Positions 1 to 8,716 of a stretch of 64,000 nucleotides of DNA are shown piece after piece (within the stretch, counting starts at the first letter, position 1; each line of letters begins with the position of its first letter). Below the pieces are notes generated by a model. It saw nothing but the letters and a program-made list of their open reading frames with translations. It did not search any database and was not told where the DNA came from. Position numbers and translations under genes: made by a program. Source of the stretch: Neptunomonas qingdaonensis (GTDB lineage: Bacteria; Pseudomonadota; Gammaproteobacteria; Pseudomonadales; Balneatricaceae); assembly GCF_900113275.1 (NCBI RefSeq), contig NZ_FOOU01000009.1, positions 62,001 to 126,000 on the forward strand, given 5' to 3'.

Positions 1-113
1 TACCTGTTTTCAATCTTTTTATTAAATATAAAATAGACGCTATAACGTAAAACACTCTCATTAGACAGTAAGAGAGCTTGGCACAAGCCGACATTAATAT
101 AGGGATAAACATC

Positions 114-713
114 ATGGCAACACTTCTACATATTAAAAGCAGCATCTTTGGTGACGGCGGAAAATCCAGCCAACTCGCCGTAGATTTTATTAAAAAATGG
201 CAGAAAATAGAGCCTCAGGGCCAAGTGGTTATCCGCGATTTAATCAATAACGCTACTCCTCACCTTGACGCTGATATTGTAACTGCATTGATGACTGTTG
301 AAGCAGACCGTTCAACAGCACAACAAGCAGTAGCAACGCATTCTGATCAATTAATCAACGAAATCCGTCAAGCCGACCTGATTGTAATAGGCGTACCTAT
401 GTACAATTTTGGTATCCCTTCTCAAATGAAAGCTTATCTGGATCAGTTAGCCCGTGCCGGTGTTACCTTCAAGTACACAGATCAAGGTCCGATTGGTTTG
501 CTGGAGGATAAACCTGTCTATCTGTTTGCCACGCGTGGCGGCCTGTATCGTGACTCAGGCGCCGATTTTCAGATCCCGTTCATGACGCAGTTTCTCAACT
601 TTATCGGCCTGAAAAATATCGACATTATTTACGCCGAAGGCCTTAACATGGGAGATATGGCGGATACTTCGCTGGCTGCAGCAAAACAACAGATTGCACA
701 AGCGATTAGCTAA
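114..713 (+). CDS. azoR: FMN-dependent NADH-azoreductase / flavodoxin-fold quinone reductase
   Basis: The product is 199 residues, the usual length of the AzoR (AcpD) family. These cytosolic FMN enzymes use NADH to reduce quinones and azo compounds by two-electron steps. Visible family signatures are the N-terminal phosphate-binding strand-loop (LLHIKSSIFGDGGKSSQLA), the central PMYNFGIPSQMKAYLDQ segment that packs against FMN, and the later FATRGGLYRDSG loop. An upstream in-frame start at 78 exists, but the ATG at 114 follows an AGGGATAAAC ribosome site and gives the normal N-terminus. A GST-family gene follows after 18 bases with its own AGGAG site, then a pirin gene, so the three probably form a quinone/electrophile detoxification operon. 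The family call is firm; substrate preference cannot be read from the sequence. Confidence 0.92.
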   Translation: MATLLHIKSSIFGDGGKSSQLAVDFIKKWQKIEPQGQVVIRDLINNATPHLDADIVTALMTVEADRSTAQQAVATHSDQLINEIRQADLIVIGVPMYNFGIPSQMKAYLDQLARAGVTFKYTDQGPIGLLEDKPVYLFATRGGLYRDSGADFQIPFMTQFLNFIGLKNIDIIYAEGLNMGDMADTSLAAAKQQIAQAIS

Positions 714-731
714 TTAATTAATCAGGAGAAC

Positions 732-1694
732 ATGATGGGACTGTTGATTAACGGTACATGGCACGATCAGTGGTATGACACCAAAACACATGAAGGCGAG
801 TTTGTCCGCAATGAATCGCAGTTCCGTCACTGGATAACAACCGACGGTTCTTCTGATTTTCCTGCAGAGGCGGATCGTTATCATCTGTATGTTTCACTCG
901 CCTGCCCTTGGGCACATCGCACCCTTGTGATGCGCGCCTTAAAAGGCCTGCAAAATATCATCACAGTAGATATCGTTCATCCTTTAATGCTCGAAAACGG
1001 CTGGAGCTTTAAAAAAGATTCAGTAGCTAACGCAGATTCCCAACTCAGCGCTAACTACCTTTACCAGATCTATACCCATGAAGATCCTGACTATAGCGGC
1101 CGCGTTACCGTACCGGTTCTCTGGGATAAAAAACAACAGCGGATTGTAAATAACGAATCTGCCGACATTATTCGGATGTTAAATTCAGCCTTCGACAACC
1201 TGGGAGCCACAAAAGGCGATTACTACCCGCTTGCTCTCCACTCGCAGATTGATGAACTTAACAGTTGGATATATGACACCGTTAATAACGGCGTTTACAA
1301 AGCGGGATTTGCAACGACACAGGCGGCCTATGACGGGGCCGTAAGCGCACTTTTTAAATCATTAGATAATTTAAATGAACGCCTTAGTACACAGCGTTAC
1401 CTTCTTGGTGATCAGATGAGCGAAGCGGATATTCGCTTATTCACCACATTGATCCGCTTTGATCCGGTGTATGTCAGCCATTTTAAATGCGACCTCAAAC
1501 GTATCGCCGATTACCCGGCATTGTCCGGATATTTAAGAGATATCTATCAGACAGCGGGCATTGCTGAAACGGTCGAATTTGATCATATAAAGCAGCACTA
1601 TTATTGTAGCCATACGATGATCAACCCCACCGGTATCATCCCCGTCGGACCAGCCTATTACCTCAACGCACCACATGGGAGAGCTTCATTATGA
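732..1694 (+). CDS. yqjG: Glutathionyl-hydroquinone reductase (xi-class GST, YqjG/PcpF type)
   Basis: This 320-residue protein has the xi-class glutathione transferase signature SLACPWAHRT with the catalytic Cys at about residue 58, unlike the Tyr/Ser of most GSTs. The N-terminal thioredoxin-like half carries VTVPVLWDKK and the NNESADIIRML glutathione-binding segment. The C-terminal half is helical with EADIRLFTTLIRFDPVY, typical of this class. Family members use glutathione to reduce glutathionyl-hydroquinones back to hydroquinones. The start at 732 sits 6 bases after AGGAG; a second ATG follows immediately. The stop overlaps the start of the pirin gene (1691), which implies translational coupling with another quinone-associated protein. 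Confidence 0.9.
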   Translation: MMGLLINGTWHDQWYDTKTHEGEFVRNESQFRHWITTDGSSDFPAEADRYHLYVSLACPWAHRTLVMRALKGLQNIITVDIVHPLMLENGWSFKKDSVANADSQLSANYLYQIYTHEDPDYSGRVTVPVLWDKKQQRIVNNESADIIRMLNSAFDNLGATKGDYYPLALHSQIDELNSWIYDTVNNGVYKAGFATTQAAYDGAVSALFKSLDNLNERLSTQRYLLGDQMSEADIRLFTTLIRFDPVYVSHFKCDLKRIADYPALSGYLRDIYQTAGIAETVEFDHIKQHYYCSHTMINPTGIIPVGPAYYLNAPHGRASL

Positions 1695-2551
1695 ATACCT
1701 CATTACAAACAAGGGCTGTAGCGCGACTTATCCAAGCCATTGATAGCCAGGATGGAGCAGGCGTAAAACTCAAACGCAGCCTGGGCCGCGGTGCTACGAC
1801 GCGTGTCGACCCTTTCCTGATGCTGGATGCCTTTTCGTCGGCTAATCCTGATGATTATATTGCAGGTTTTCCGCCACACCCGCACCGCGGCTTTGAAACT
1901 GTTACTTACATGTTAGATGGCCACATGCTGCATCGTGATCACATGGGCAACGAAGGCGACCTGCGTGCCGGTGGCGTACAATGGATGACGGCAGGCAGAG
2001 GTGTGATTCATGAAGAGCGCCCGCAAATGAGCGAAGGACTGATGCGCGGATTCCAATTATGGATTAACCTGCCCGCCAGTGAGAAGATGAAACCCGCCGC
2101 CTATCAAAATATTGAACCAGAAGAGATTCCACTGGTAACACTCAATAACGGCAGTACCATTAAAGCTATCGCCGGAACACTAGCGATTGAAGGGCAGACT
2201 ATTTCGGGGCCAATCAATAGCGGCGGCACTCAAGCCATCTATCTGGATGTCCAGATTCCTGCAGGACAAAAAATAACACTACCTATAGCGAATCATTTAA
2301 GCGCTTTTGTTTACTTGTTTGAAGGCAGTGCAGCGATTGGCGAACAAACGCTGACCGAGAATACAGCCGCTGTATTAGATGCAGGCGACCTGGTAAGTAT
2401 CAGTGCCCCTAACCAGCCAGCCAGGCTTTTATTGATCGCAGGTAAAGCCATTGGAGAGCCGATTGCTCAATATGGCCCGTTTGTTATGAACACTATGGAA
2501 GAAGTTGAACAAGCCATGCAGGACTACCAAAACAATACGCTAACCGACTAA
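1691..2551 (+). CDS. Pirin family protein (bicupin, putative quercetinase-like)
   Basis: This is a 286-residue two-cupin protein of the pirin family. The N-terminal cupin shows the metal-binding pattern FPPHPHRGFETVTYMLDG followed by HRDHMGNEGDLRAGGVQWMTAGRGVIHEE, giving the His/His/His/Glu ligand set near residues 58-106. The C-terminal cupin (about 170-280) is the usual degenerate copy. Bacterial pirins such as E. coli YhhW are cytosolic and can show quercetin dioxygenase activity, but physiological roles vary. It overlaps the preceding xi-class GST by 4 bases and is the last gene of that run before a hairpin. Function beyond family membership is not evident. Confidence 0.9.
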   Translation: MNTSLQTRAVARLIQAIDSQDGAGVKLKRSLGRGATTRVDPFLMLDAFSSANPDDYIAGFPPHPHRGFETVTYMLDGHMLHRDHMGNEGDLRAGGVQWMTAGRGVIHEERPQMSEGLMRGFQLWINLPASEKMKPAAYQNIEPEEIPLVTLNNGSTIKAIAGTLAIEGQTISGPINSGGTQAIYLDVQIPAGQKITLPIANHLSAFVYLFEGSAAIGEQTLTENTAAVLDAGDLVSISAPNQPARLLLIAGKAIGEPIAQYGPFVMNTMEEVEQAMQDYQNNTLTD

Positions 2552-2569
2552 AATCCGCGCAATAAATAA

Positions 2570-2589
2570 TGGGCAGCACTGGCTGCCCA
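2570..2589. terminator. Bidirectional hairpin between pirin gene and msrA
   Basis: TGGGCAGC and GCTGCCCA form an 8-bp perfect stem with a 4-base loop between two converging genes. On the minus strand the stem is followed by ATTATTTATT, a reasonable U-rich tail for ending msrA transcription. The plus-strand side has no U tract. Confidence 0.6.
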
Positions 2590-2596
2590 CTTAGCA

Positions 2597-3190
2597 TTAA
2601 TGTGTGGCTTTATCTCCCCAAATCGTTTTCAAACGCTGATCACGACCGCAATTCCAACGATAGGCTTTATAGCGCAGAGGATTATTCTTGTAATAATCCT
2701 GATGGTAACTCTCTCTGCCCTGAATCGGATAAAAAACAGAAGCATCTAAAATGGGGGTTATCACTGTCTGATTTGGGAACTGTGCAACGACTTCTTTTCT
2801 GGAGACTTCAGCTAGCGCTCGCTCTGTATCGTTAGCGACAAAAATTGCGCTTAGATAACTATGCCCTTTGTCACAAAACTGACCACGCGCATCGAACGGA
2901 TCAACATTCACCCAATAATGCGCTAACAATTGCTGATAGCTCACTTGCTCAGGATCATAGGTAATCTCTACCGCCTCATAGTGTCCTTCATGATTACCAT
3001 TGTATGTCGGATTTTTTAAGACGCCTCCAGTAAAACCTGAAACAACATCAGTGACACCATCTAACTTTTCAAAGTCAGCTTCCATACACCAAAAACAGCC
3101 TCCTGCTAATACGGCTTTATCAGCCAATACAGTAGAGCCATGCGACAACAAGGCTGAAACTACCGCAAGTAATATCAGTTTATTTTTCAT
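2597..3190 (-). CDS. msrA: Peptide-methionine (S)-S-oxide reductase, secreted form
   Basis: MsrA reduces the S-epimer of methionine sulfoxide in proteins. The catalytic motif GCFWCME starts at about residue 31, with catalytic Cys32. The family's downstream landmarks are present: GVTDVVSGFTGG, NPTYNGNHEGHYEAVEITYDPE, VNVDPFDARGQFCDKGHSYLSAIF and FYPIQGRESYHQDYY. The first 23 residues form a signal peptide (basic start, hydrophobic LILLAVVSALLSHGSTVLA), so this copy should act in the periplasm. That fits the other extracytoplasmic thiol-redox genes nearby (DsbD, DsbB). Its length of 197 residues is normal for a secreted MsrA without a fused MsrB. Confidence 0.93.
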   Translation of the reverse strand: MKNKLILLAVVSALLSHGSTVLADKAVLAGGCFWCMEADFEKLDGVTDVVSGFTGGVLKNPTYNGNHEGHYEAVEITYDPEQVSYQQLLAHYWVNVDPFDARGQFCDKGHSYLSAIFVANDTERALAEVSRKEVVAQFPNQTVITPILDASVFYPIQGRESYHQDYYKNNPLRYKAYRWNCGRDQRLKTIWGDKATH

Positions 3191-3390
3191 GTAACCTCTC
3201 AGAAAAATCGGCTCTTTATAATGATTGTTATAACTTCATCTATAAAGGCCAGTATCAATAACAAGCATCAATAATGGACATCAATAACTAACTGGCGACA
3301 TCGACATAAAAAACCGATTAAACAGTCGATATGAAAAATAAGACAACAATTTTCGGAAGTTGTTACCTAACGAAACAAAGATTCAGCTAA

Positions 3391-3611
3391 TTACTCGCAT
3401 ACAATTATCAGATCTTCACTATCAAAATGAATAATGTCACCTGATATTATTTTTTTGCGTTTGCGTGTTTCGACTTCACCATTCACCTTGACCAAGCCTT
3501 GCTCTATTGCTGATTTTGCTGCGCCACCGCTGGGAGCAAGGCCTTCGAATTTTAGAATTTTAGAATTTTATATAGCTCAACAGGTTCTGTTGTAATCTCT
3601 ACTTCTCTCAT
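3391..3611 (-). pseudogene. ybcJ: S4-domain RNA-binding protein (YbcJ-like), frameshifted by 8-bp tandem duplication
   Basis: Read from the ATG at 3611, the protein begins MREVEITTEPVELYKILKF and then stops. The rest of a 70-residue S4 protein (GLAPSGGAAKSAIEQGLVK, VNGEVETRKRKKI, SGDIIHFDSEDLIIVCE) lies in another frame. The break is exactly at two tandem copies of TTTTAGAA (plus strand, about 3549-3564). Removing one copy restores a perfect frame through KILKFEGL and gives 70 codons plus stop, the normal size of YbcJ-type proteins. These small cytosolic proteins consist of a single S4 RNA-binding fold. It could be a recent null mutation, a slippage-switchable allele, or a sequencing or assembly error. 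The reading frame downstream shows no further damage, so the event looks recent. Confidence 0.8.
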
Positions 3612-3753
3612 TAATGATCCTTATTGTTAACCCTGAAAACAGGAGGTTAACGTTTACAATAGTAAGAGGTTATTTACTCTCCACTGAAGCGACTGTTTGT
3701 GTCTTAAAATCTGCTGGTATAACAATTTCCAGCATTTGGAGCAACGCCCTGTA

Positions 3754-4278
3754 TTATCTCAGCTTGCTAACAGCCGACTTCACTAACACGTTTATTTCTT
3801 CATTATTAATACAAGATTTTTCAAGATCAAAATTCTCATAAAAATTAGGCAAAGCATAGCTAGCCAACACTGTCCCGCCAAAAAAGGGGGCTGAGTTTAC
3901 CGCTTGTGCCAGCACACTTGCACCGCCTCTCGCGCCTGGAGAGGTAGAAAGCAGTATCATGGATTTATTCTGAAAAACTTTCGGATTGATTCTTGAACAC
4001 CAATCAAACAAATTTTTGTAAGCAGCTGAGTAAGAACCATTGTGTTCAGCGAAAGAGATGATCAAGGCATCACTGCCTTCGATTTTAGCTAAGAAGTCTT
4101 TTGCCAGTTCGGGATGACCCAACTCCTCTTCCTTATCCTGACTGAACAAAGGCAGTTCAAAATCATTTAAATCCAGAATATCAATCTCTGCAGAAGTGAG
4201 TAAAGATGCCGCATAAGTGGCTAACTTTTTATTGATAGACTTTTTGCTGCTGCTAGCCGCAAACGCTAAAACTTTCAT
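3754..4278 (-). CDS. NADPH-dependent FMN reductase family protein
   Basis: This 174-residue flavodoxin-fold protein begins MKVLAFAASSSKKSINKKLA, where the SSS-K-SINKKL segment is the FMN phosphate-binding loop of the FMN_red family. It continues with DLNDFELPLFSQD, SDALIISFAEHNGSYSAAYKNLFDW (the E-x-N-x-x-x-x-x-x-K-N-x-x-D/E-W family hallmark) and KSMILLSTSPGARGG. Related proteins are small cytosolic quinone or chromate reductases. The gene stands alone, with a start preceded by an AAGGGG-type site. The exact substrate cannot be inferred. Confidence 0.85.
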   Translation of the reverse strand: MKVLAFAASSSKKSINKKLATYAASLLTSAEIDILDLNDFELPLFSQDKEEELGHPELAKDFLAKIEGSDALIISFAEHNGSYSAAYKNLFDWCSRINPKVFQNKSMILLSTSPGARGGASVLAQAVNSAPFFGGTVLASYALPNFYENFDLEKSCINNEEINVLVKSAVSKLR

Positions 4279-4422
4279 AATGAACCCCTTAAACTAATAT
4301 CAATGATACCCCTGAGTGCTACATGCCAGGCAATGTAATACTCAACGGCTTTTTAAATCTCTTAGCTATAATATTTAGCGGCTTTACTTAATTATGAGTT
4401 GATTTAAATAGTGTGATACTAA

Positions 4423-4995
4423 TCAAGAATCTACCAACAGGTCTTCTGCTAATCGTGCCGAAATAGTGTTTTTTAGTTTTTCTATACGTTTTAGATTAGC
4501 GCCAAAATCACTATGCCCCACTCTGGAAGCTGATCGAAAATGAAGCCGATAGTCCTGACTGTCAACACGCAGCTCGACATCATCAACAAAACCAAACAAG
4601 GTCGATTGGAATGTAGCAGCCAGATAGAAAGACGCGCCGCGTTGGCTATCATCAACCGGTTGAACTTTACCACCCATTGCTAAAATCGCTTCTTTGGCGA
4701 TGCGAATAATATCTTCAGGCGAGTGTTTCAACGCTGCTGCTGCAACATCCAAATTGGCCGCTGAAGAAGGAGGTAAGGAGCCATCTGAGGATAGAGGTAA
4801 GGTAAGAGGCAGAACAAAGTGTGCATGATCATCAGGATATTCACTGCAAACACAGTTGGGTTTTTGTTCGCACTGAGCCAGCCGGCTATCAACTAAGCCG
4901 ATAGGGCTGCCTTTTTTAGACAGGTACCCCAGCACAAAGAAATAGATTGTGATGAGCGTAAAAACCACCACGATGATCGATAGTGCGAGCTTCAT
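4423..4995 (-). CDS. DUF1499 domain-containing membrane-anchored protein
   Basis: This 190-residue protein has one N-terminal transmembrane segment (LALSIIVVVFTLITIYFFVLGYL). A DUF1499 domain follows: KPNCVCSEYP near the start (family hallmark C/S-x-KPNCV-S), a central helical segment, and VDDVELRVDSQ plus FRSASRVGHSDFGANLKRIEKL at the end, matching the R-S-A-S-R-x-G-x-x-D-x-G-x-N-x-x-R-I family block. The biochemical role of DUF1499 is not established. It lies just upstream-adjacent on the same strand as a cytochrome c gene and DsbD, so it may be the distal gene of an envelope redox cluster. Confidence 0.85.
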   Translation of the reverse strand: MKLALSIIVVVFTLITIYFFVLGYLSKKGSPIGLVDSRLAQCEQKPNCVCSEYPDDHAHFVLPLTLPLSSDGSLPPSSAANLDVAAAALKHSPEDIIRIAKEAILAMGGKVQPVDDSQRGASFYLAATFQSTLFGFVDDVELRVDSQDYRLHFRSASRVGHSDFGANLKRIEKLKNTISARLAEDLLVDS

Positions 4996-5038
4996 CGTCT
5001 GTTATTCCTTGCGTTCATCAGCACCTGGCATCTGCGCC

Positions 5039-5359
5039 CTACTGATCAAATTTATAGTATTCGCGATTCAAATAAGCGGCTACATCACTGACATCTTCCG
5101 GAAACCAGCCGACATCCAGGTTGGTATTACACCCTTCAACCATCGCCTCTAATTTCGCAAAAGTTGTCACTTTACGATCTTCTCGCAGATAAAACGATGC
5201 TTCATGACAGGTCTCACAATTGGCATCTGTGTATTGTTCGCCACGAATCGTTCTTTCGAGCTCTACTTCATGATAAAGCTCAGCCCCCGTATCAGCGTCA
5301 CCCGCATATACGTTGGAAATACTAAGAAAGAGCATCGCTATAAGGATGTTTTTTTTCAT
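5039..5359 (-). CDS. Small periplasmic cytochrome c
   Basis: This 106-residue protein has a signal peptide (KKNILIAMLFLSISNVYA) and a single haem-c attachment site CETCH at about residues 49-53. A C-terminal segment VDVGWFPEDVSDVAAYLN-like region is typical of small class I cytochromes that close with a W-F-x-E-D-V-x-x-V-A-x-Y-L-N helix. The start at 5359 follows AAGGAGTCAGGC; the longer reading from 5386 has no such site. The next gene upstream on this strand is dsbD, 45 bases away, whose transmembrane electron flow also supports cytochrome c maturation in many bacteria. A Met axial ligand is not obvious to me, so the electron partner and potential are unknown. Confidence 0.85.
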   Translation of the reverse strand: MKKNILIAMLFLSISNVYAGDADTGAELYHEVELERTIRGEQYTDANCETCHEASFYLREDRKVTTFAKLEAMVEGCNTNLDVGWFPEDVSDVAAYLNREYYKFDQ

Positions 5360-5404
5360 GCCTGACTCCTTGAGGCTCACCACCATCGTGTGAACTTATA
5401 GTAG

Positions 5405-7291
5405 TTACACTCCATCTAATTGTCCTAGATGGCTGATAAAGTCTTCAGGGCCTGTAAAACCAACCAACATTAAATGCGGCTGCATCACACCGGATTGATT
5501 ATAAAAAATCAAAGCAGGCGGCCCAATAACACTATAACTTTTACTCAGCGCTTTAGCATCTTCATCATTAGCCGTAACATCAACCTTTATGCGCACAAAA
5601 TTTGCCAGTGCCTGCTTCACCTCAGCGTCTGCAAAGGTGACATGATCAAGCTCAACGCATGTAATGCACCAGTCAGCATAAAAGTCGAGCATTACGGGTT
5701 TACCTGTCCGTTTAGCATCCTGCAAAAGCGGCTCCAGTTGTGCGATTGATGTGACGGTAATAAAGCGCATTTCACTCGTTTGTGTATTTGCCGCCGAAAC
5801 AGACGAGAACCCCTTCAGAGGATAGAGCAGGCTGTTACCGCCTGATAATACTCCCAGCAACAATGCCGCGCCGTACAACAGCAACATTATTCCCACGCCT
5901 TTCCATAGCTTGAGCCAGCCTTTCGCACCCTGCGGCAATGAATCTAAGGCACGCATGTAAATAGCGGAAATGATTAAAACAACCGCGGTTAGCCCCATAG
6001 TAACGACCACTGGCACAACACGATCCAGCATCCAGATTGCCATCAATAGTAAAGCCACACCAAAGGCTGCTTTTATTGAATCCATCCAATGCCCTGCTTT
6101 GGGTAATAATTTACCCGCGGATGCACCTATTAATAGAATCGGCACCCCCATTCCCATGCTCAATGTAAACAAGGCAAGCCCTCCCATCACAGGATCGCCC
6201 GTCTGACCAATGTAGATGAGCGCTCCGGCTAAAGGTGCAGCCATACAAGGGCCGACAATAAGCGCTGACAGTAGTCCCATAATCGCGACACCGGAAACCG
6301 TACCGCCTTGCTGATGATGGCTGGTGTTATTCAGCTTACTTTGCCAGCTGTTGGGCAGCTGCAATTCATAAAAACCAAACATCGACAATGACAACAGTAC
6401 AAATATCAGACTGAAAAAACCAATGATCCAGCTGTTCTGAAAAGCAGCCTGCAGATTCTCACCAAACAGGCCGGCCAACACACCCGCTATGGTATAAGTA
6501 ACAGACACGGCCAACACATAGATCAGCGACAGAAAAGTGGCGCGCCGTGTTGTAATCCTGTGGCCATGCCCGGCAATAATACTGGAGATAATCGGTATCA
6601 TAGGAAATACACAGGGTGTCAATGAGAGTGCTAATCCGGCTATAAAAAACGCACCCAGCGTTAACAGTAAACTGTCACCTGACAGCATCCGGGCAAACTG
6701 ATCTTGCTCACTGACTAAAACAGGCGTAACCGGTTGCTCTGATTGTGTTACTTTCAGTGATAATTCAGGCAGCGGATTTGTTAATCTAGTTTCAGTATTT
6801 TGGATATCAGCGGGAACATCGGCGACGTCGAGTGTGGTTGTCACGGGCGGGTAACAAATCCCGCCTTCCCAGCAACCCTGATAGGTGACTTTCAGAAAGC
6901 CATCGCTTGACGAACCGGTCAGGCTGCGCAGTTGTAGCACGACATCGGCTTTCTTATGAAATACTTCAACCGTGCCAAACAAGGGATCATCTTTGGTATC
7001 AGTTTTACTATTTACGCGACTGATAACTTCCAGCGTGTCGGAAGGACTGATGGTTATACGATCCCGGTACAAATAGTAACGTTCCTGAATATCCCAGTGC
7101 AGAGTTATTTTTCCGTTATCACCTACCTCAGGAATGAAAATATACGCTTGTTCGACCGGTAGCGGCCCATCGCTAGACTGGCCTGCTGCATTTTTTTTAT
7201 CAAAAAATCCAGCATGCGCCTGGGACGCACTTAATATAAGCATCCACAGTATCGTCAAAATTTTAAAAGTAGATTTTGTTACGCTCAACAC
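5405..7291 (-). CDS. dsbD: Thiol:disulfide interchange protein DsbD
   Basis: DsbD moves reducing power from cytosolic thioredoxin across the inner membrane to periplasmic DsbC/DsbG and cytochrome c maturation proteins. All three modules are visible in this 628-residue protein. A signal peptide and periplasmic alpha domain have C140 and C146 (GCWEGGICYPP). A membrane core of about eight helices carries the paired cysteines LTPCVFPM (C227) and GPCMAAP. A C-terminal thioredoxin-like gamma domain has DWCITC (C542/C545). The length is slightly above the E. coli 565 residues. The gene faces away from the DAHP synthase gene and is followed by a cytochrome c gene, in keeping with a role in haem-protein assembly. 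Confidence 0.95.
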   Translation of the reverse strand: MLSVTKSTFKILTILWMLILSASQAHAGFFDKKNAAGQSSDGPLPVEQAYIFIPEVGDNGKITLHWDIQERYYLYRDRITISPSDTLEVISRVNSKTDTKDDPLFGTVEVFHKKADVVLQLRSLTGSSSDGFLKVTYQGCWEGGICYPPVTTTLDVADVPADIQNTETRLTNPLPELSLKVTQSEQPVTPVLVSEQDQFARMLSGDSLLLTLGAFFIAGLALSLTPCVFPMIPIISSIIAGHGHRITTRRATFLSLIYVLAVSVTYTIAGVLAGLFGENLQAAFQNSWIIGFFSLIFVLLSLSMFGFYELQLPNSWQSKLNNTSHHQQGGTVSGVAIMGLLSALIVGPCMAAPLAGALIYIGQTGDPVMGGLALFTLSMGMGVPILLIGASAGKLLPKAGHWMDSIKAAFGVALLLMAIWMLDRVVPVVVTMGLTAVVLIISAIYMRALDSLPQGAKGWLKLWKGVGIMLLLYGAALLLGVLSGGNSLLYPLKGFSSVSAANTQTSEMRFITVTSIAQLEPLLQDAKRTGKPVMLDFYADWCITCVELDHVTFADAEVKQALANFVRIKVDVTANDEDAKALSKSYSVIGPPALIFYNQSGVMQPHLMLVGFTGPEDFISHLGQLDGV

Positions 7292-7602
7292 CGCAGAGCT
7301 ACTCCTGAATCAATATAAGATAGGTTATGGACTACATCTGGCCCATTGAGTTCTATATAAGAGTATGATTTATAGTATATATTCATTTAAACCTAACATG
7401 ACTCATGTCAACGATCAGATTGCATTATATCACTCATACTGGCTTATATCTTTTCCGCTTTCATGGCAAGTTAGCACGCAACAGCCCTTATAAACGTCAT
7501 GACTTTATGGTAAAAAGATGCCTACTTATATTTGCGTTCTTATAATCACTTTACCCAGCCAAGATATCGGCTTGTACCGAATAGCTTCAGGAAAAAAGCA
7601 CC
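7292..7602. promoter_or_regulatory. Divergent intergenic region dsbD / DAHP synthase
   Basis: This 311-base AT-rich spacer lies between two diverging genes and must hold both promoters. A perfect TATAAT lies at 7541-7546, 57 bases before the DAHP synthase start. The sequence at the expected -35 position (ATGCCT, 17-base spacer) is poor, so either an activator is used or the match is chance. I see no clear TyrR or TrpR operator and no riboswitch-like fold. Confidence 0.35.
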
Positions 7603-8670
7603 ATGACAGATAACCGCGTAGAAAACCTTAATGTCGAATCTCATTCGGTCCTGATTACACCCGAAGATCTGAAAAGAAAATTACCGATCAGCGAAGCTGC
7701 TGCATCGTCTGTCATGGAAGGCCGCCAGGTCATCCGTGATATTCTTGACGGCACAGACAAACGTATTTTTGTCGTCATAGGCCCCTGCTCTATACATGAT
7801 GTAGATGCTGCGCTTGAATACGGTAAGCGTCTTAAAAAGTTATCCGAACAGGTAAACGACTCTATCTATATCGTCATGCGCGTCTATTTTGAAAAGCCAC
7901 GCACCACCGTTGGTTGGAAAGGATTAATTAACGATCCTCACCTGAATGACTCGTTTGATATCGAGGAAGGTTTACACATTGCCCGTAAGCTGATGTTAGA
8001 CCTGTCTGAGATGGGACTGCCTTTGGCTACTGAAGCACTCGATCCTACCACTCCGCAGTATATGCAGGATCTGATCTCTTGGTCGGCTATCGGTGCACGG
8101 ACGACTGAATCACAAACACACCGTGAGATGTCTTCGGGTTTGTCTTGCGCGGTTGGATTTAAAAACGGTACTGATGGCGGCTTAACGGTAGCCACTAATG
8201 CACTCAAGTCAGTTAAGCACCCGCATAATTTTCTCGGTATCAGCCCTGATGGCCAGGTATCCATCATTCGTACGAAAGGAAACCAGTACGGACATATTGT
8301 ACTGCGCGGCGGCGACGGTAAGCCAAACTATGATTCAGTCAGTGTTTCAATCTGTGAACAGGCATTGGACAAGTCCGGCCTGAAGAAAAACATTATGATC
8401 GATTGCAGCCACGCTAACTCCAGCAAAGATCCGGCACTACAGCCCCTTGTTGCAGAGAATGCCGCTAATCAGATCCTTGAAGGCAACAAATCGATTGTCG
8501 GCCTGATGATCGAATCAAACCTGGAATGGGGCGCGCAGTCTATTCCCGAAAATCTTGCAGATCTTAAATACGGTGTATCTGTTACTGATGCCTGCATTGA
8601 CTGGCCAGCCACTGAAAAATGTTTGTTGGATATGCACAACAAGTTAAAAGACGTGCTGCCTAATCGATAG
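7603..8670 (+). CDS. 3-deoxy-7-phosphoheptulonate (DAHP) synthase, class I
   Basis: This enzyme condenses phosphoenolpyruvate and erythrose 4-phosphate, the first step of aromatic amino acid synthesis, in the cytosol. The 355-residue protein matches the AroF/AroG/AroH family. It has VVIGPCSIHD (metal-ligand Cys), RVYFEKPRTTVGWKGLINDP, the ARTTESQTHREMSSGLSCAVGFKNGTDG active-site stretch, LRGGDGKPNY, and MIDCSHANSSK near the end. The N-terminal region differs from E. coli AroG, so I do not assign which aromatic amino acid feeds back on it. The ATG at 7603 has an AGGA site about 10 bases upstream. A strong intrinsic terminator follows, so the gene is probably transcribed alone. Confidence 0.95.
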   Translation: MTDNRVENLNVESHSVLITPEDLKRKLPISEAAASSVMEGRQVIRDILDGTDKRIFVVIGPCSIHDVDAALEYGKRLKKLSEQVNDSIYIVMRVYFEKPRTTVGWKGLINDPHLNDSFDIEEGLHIARKLMLDLSEMGLPLATEALDPTTPQYMQDLISWSAIGARTTESQTHREMSSGLSCAVGFKNGTDGGLTVATNALKSVKHPHNFLGISPDGQVSIIRTKGNQYGHIVLRGGDGKPNYDSVSVSICEQALDKSGLKKNIMIDCSHANSSKDPALQPLVAENAANQILEGNKSIVGLMIESNLEWGAQSIPENLADLKYGVSVTDACIDWPATEKCLLDMHNKLKDVLPNR

Positions 8671-8690
8671 AACACTCAATTTAAAAACAA

Positions 8691-8716
8691 CAGGGCCTTT
8701 ATGGCCCTGTTTTTTT
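8691..8716 (+). terminator. Intrinsic terminator of DAHP synthase gene
   Basis: CAGGGCC and GGCCCTG form a stem around the loop TTTAT and run into a T7 tract. It starts 20 bases after the stop codon. Confidence 0.85.

Noticed and set aside
2569-2835. 88-residue plus-strand reading over msrA
   Set aside because: It lies antisense to the conserved C-terminal part of MsrA and includes the terminator hairpin at its start; no family resemblance.
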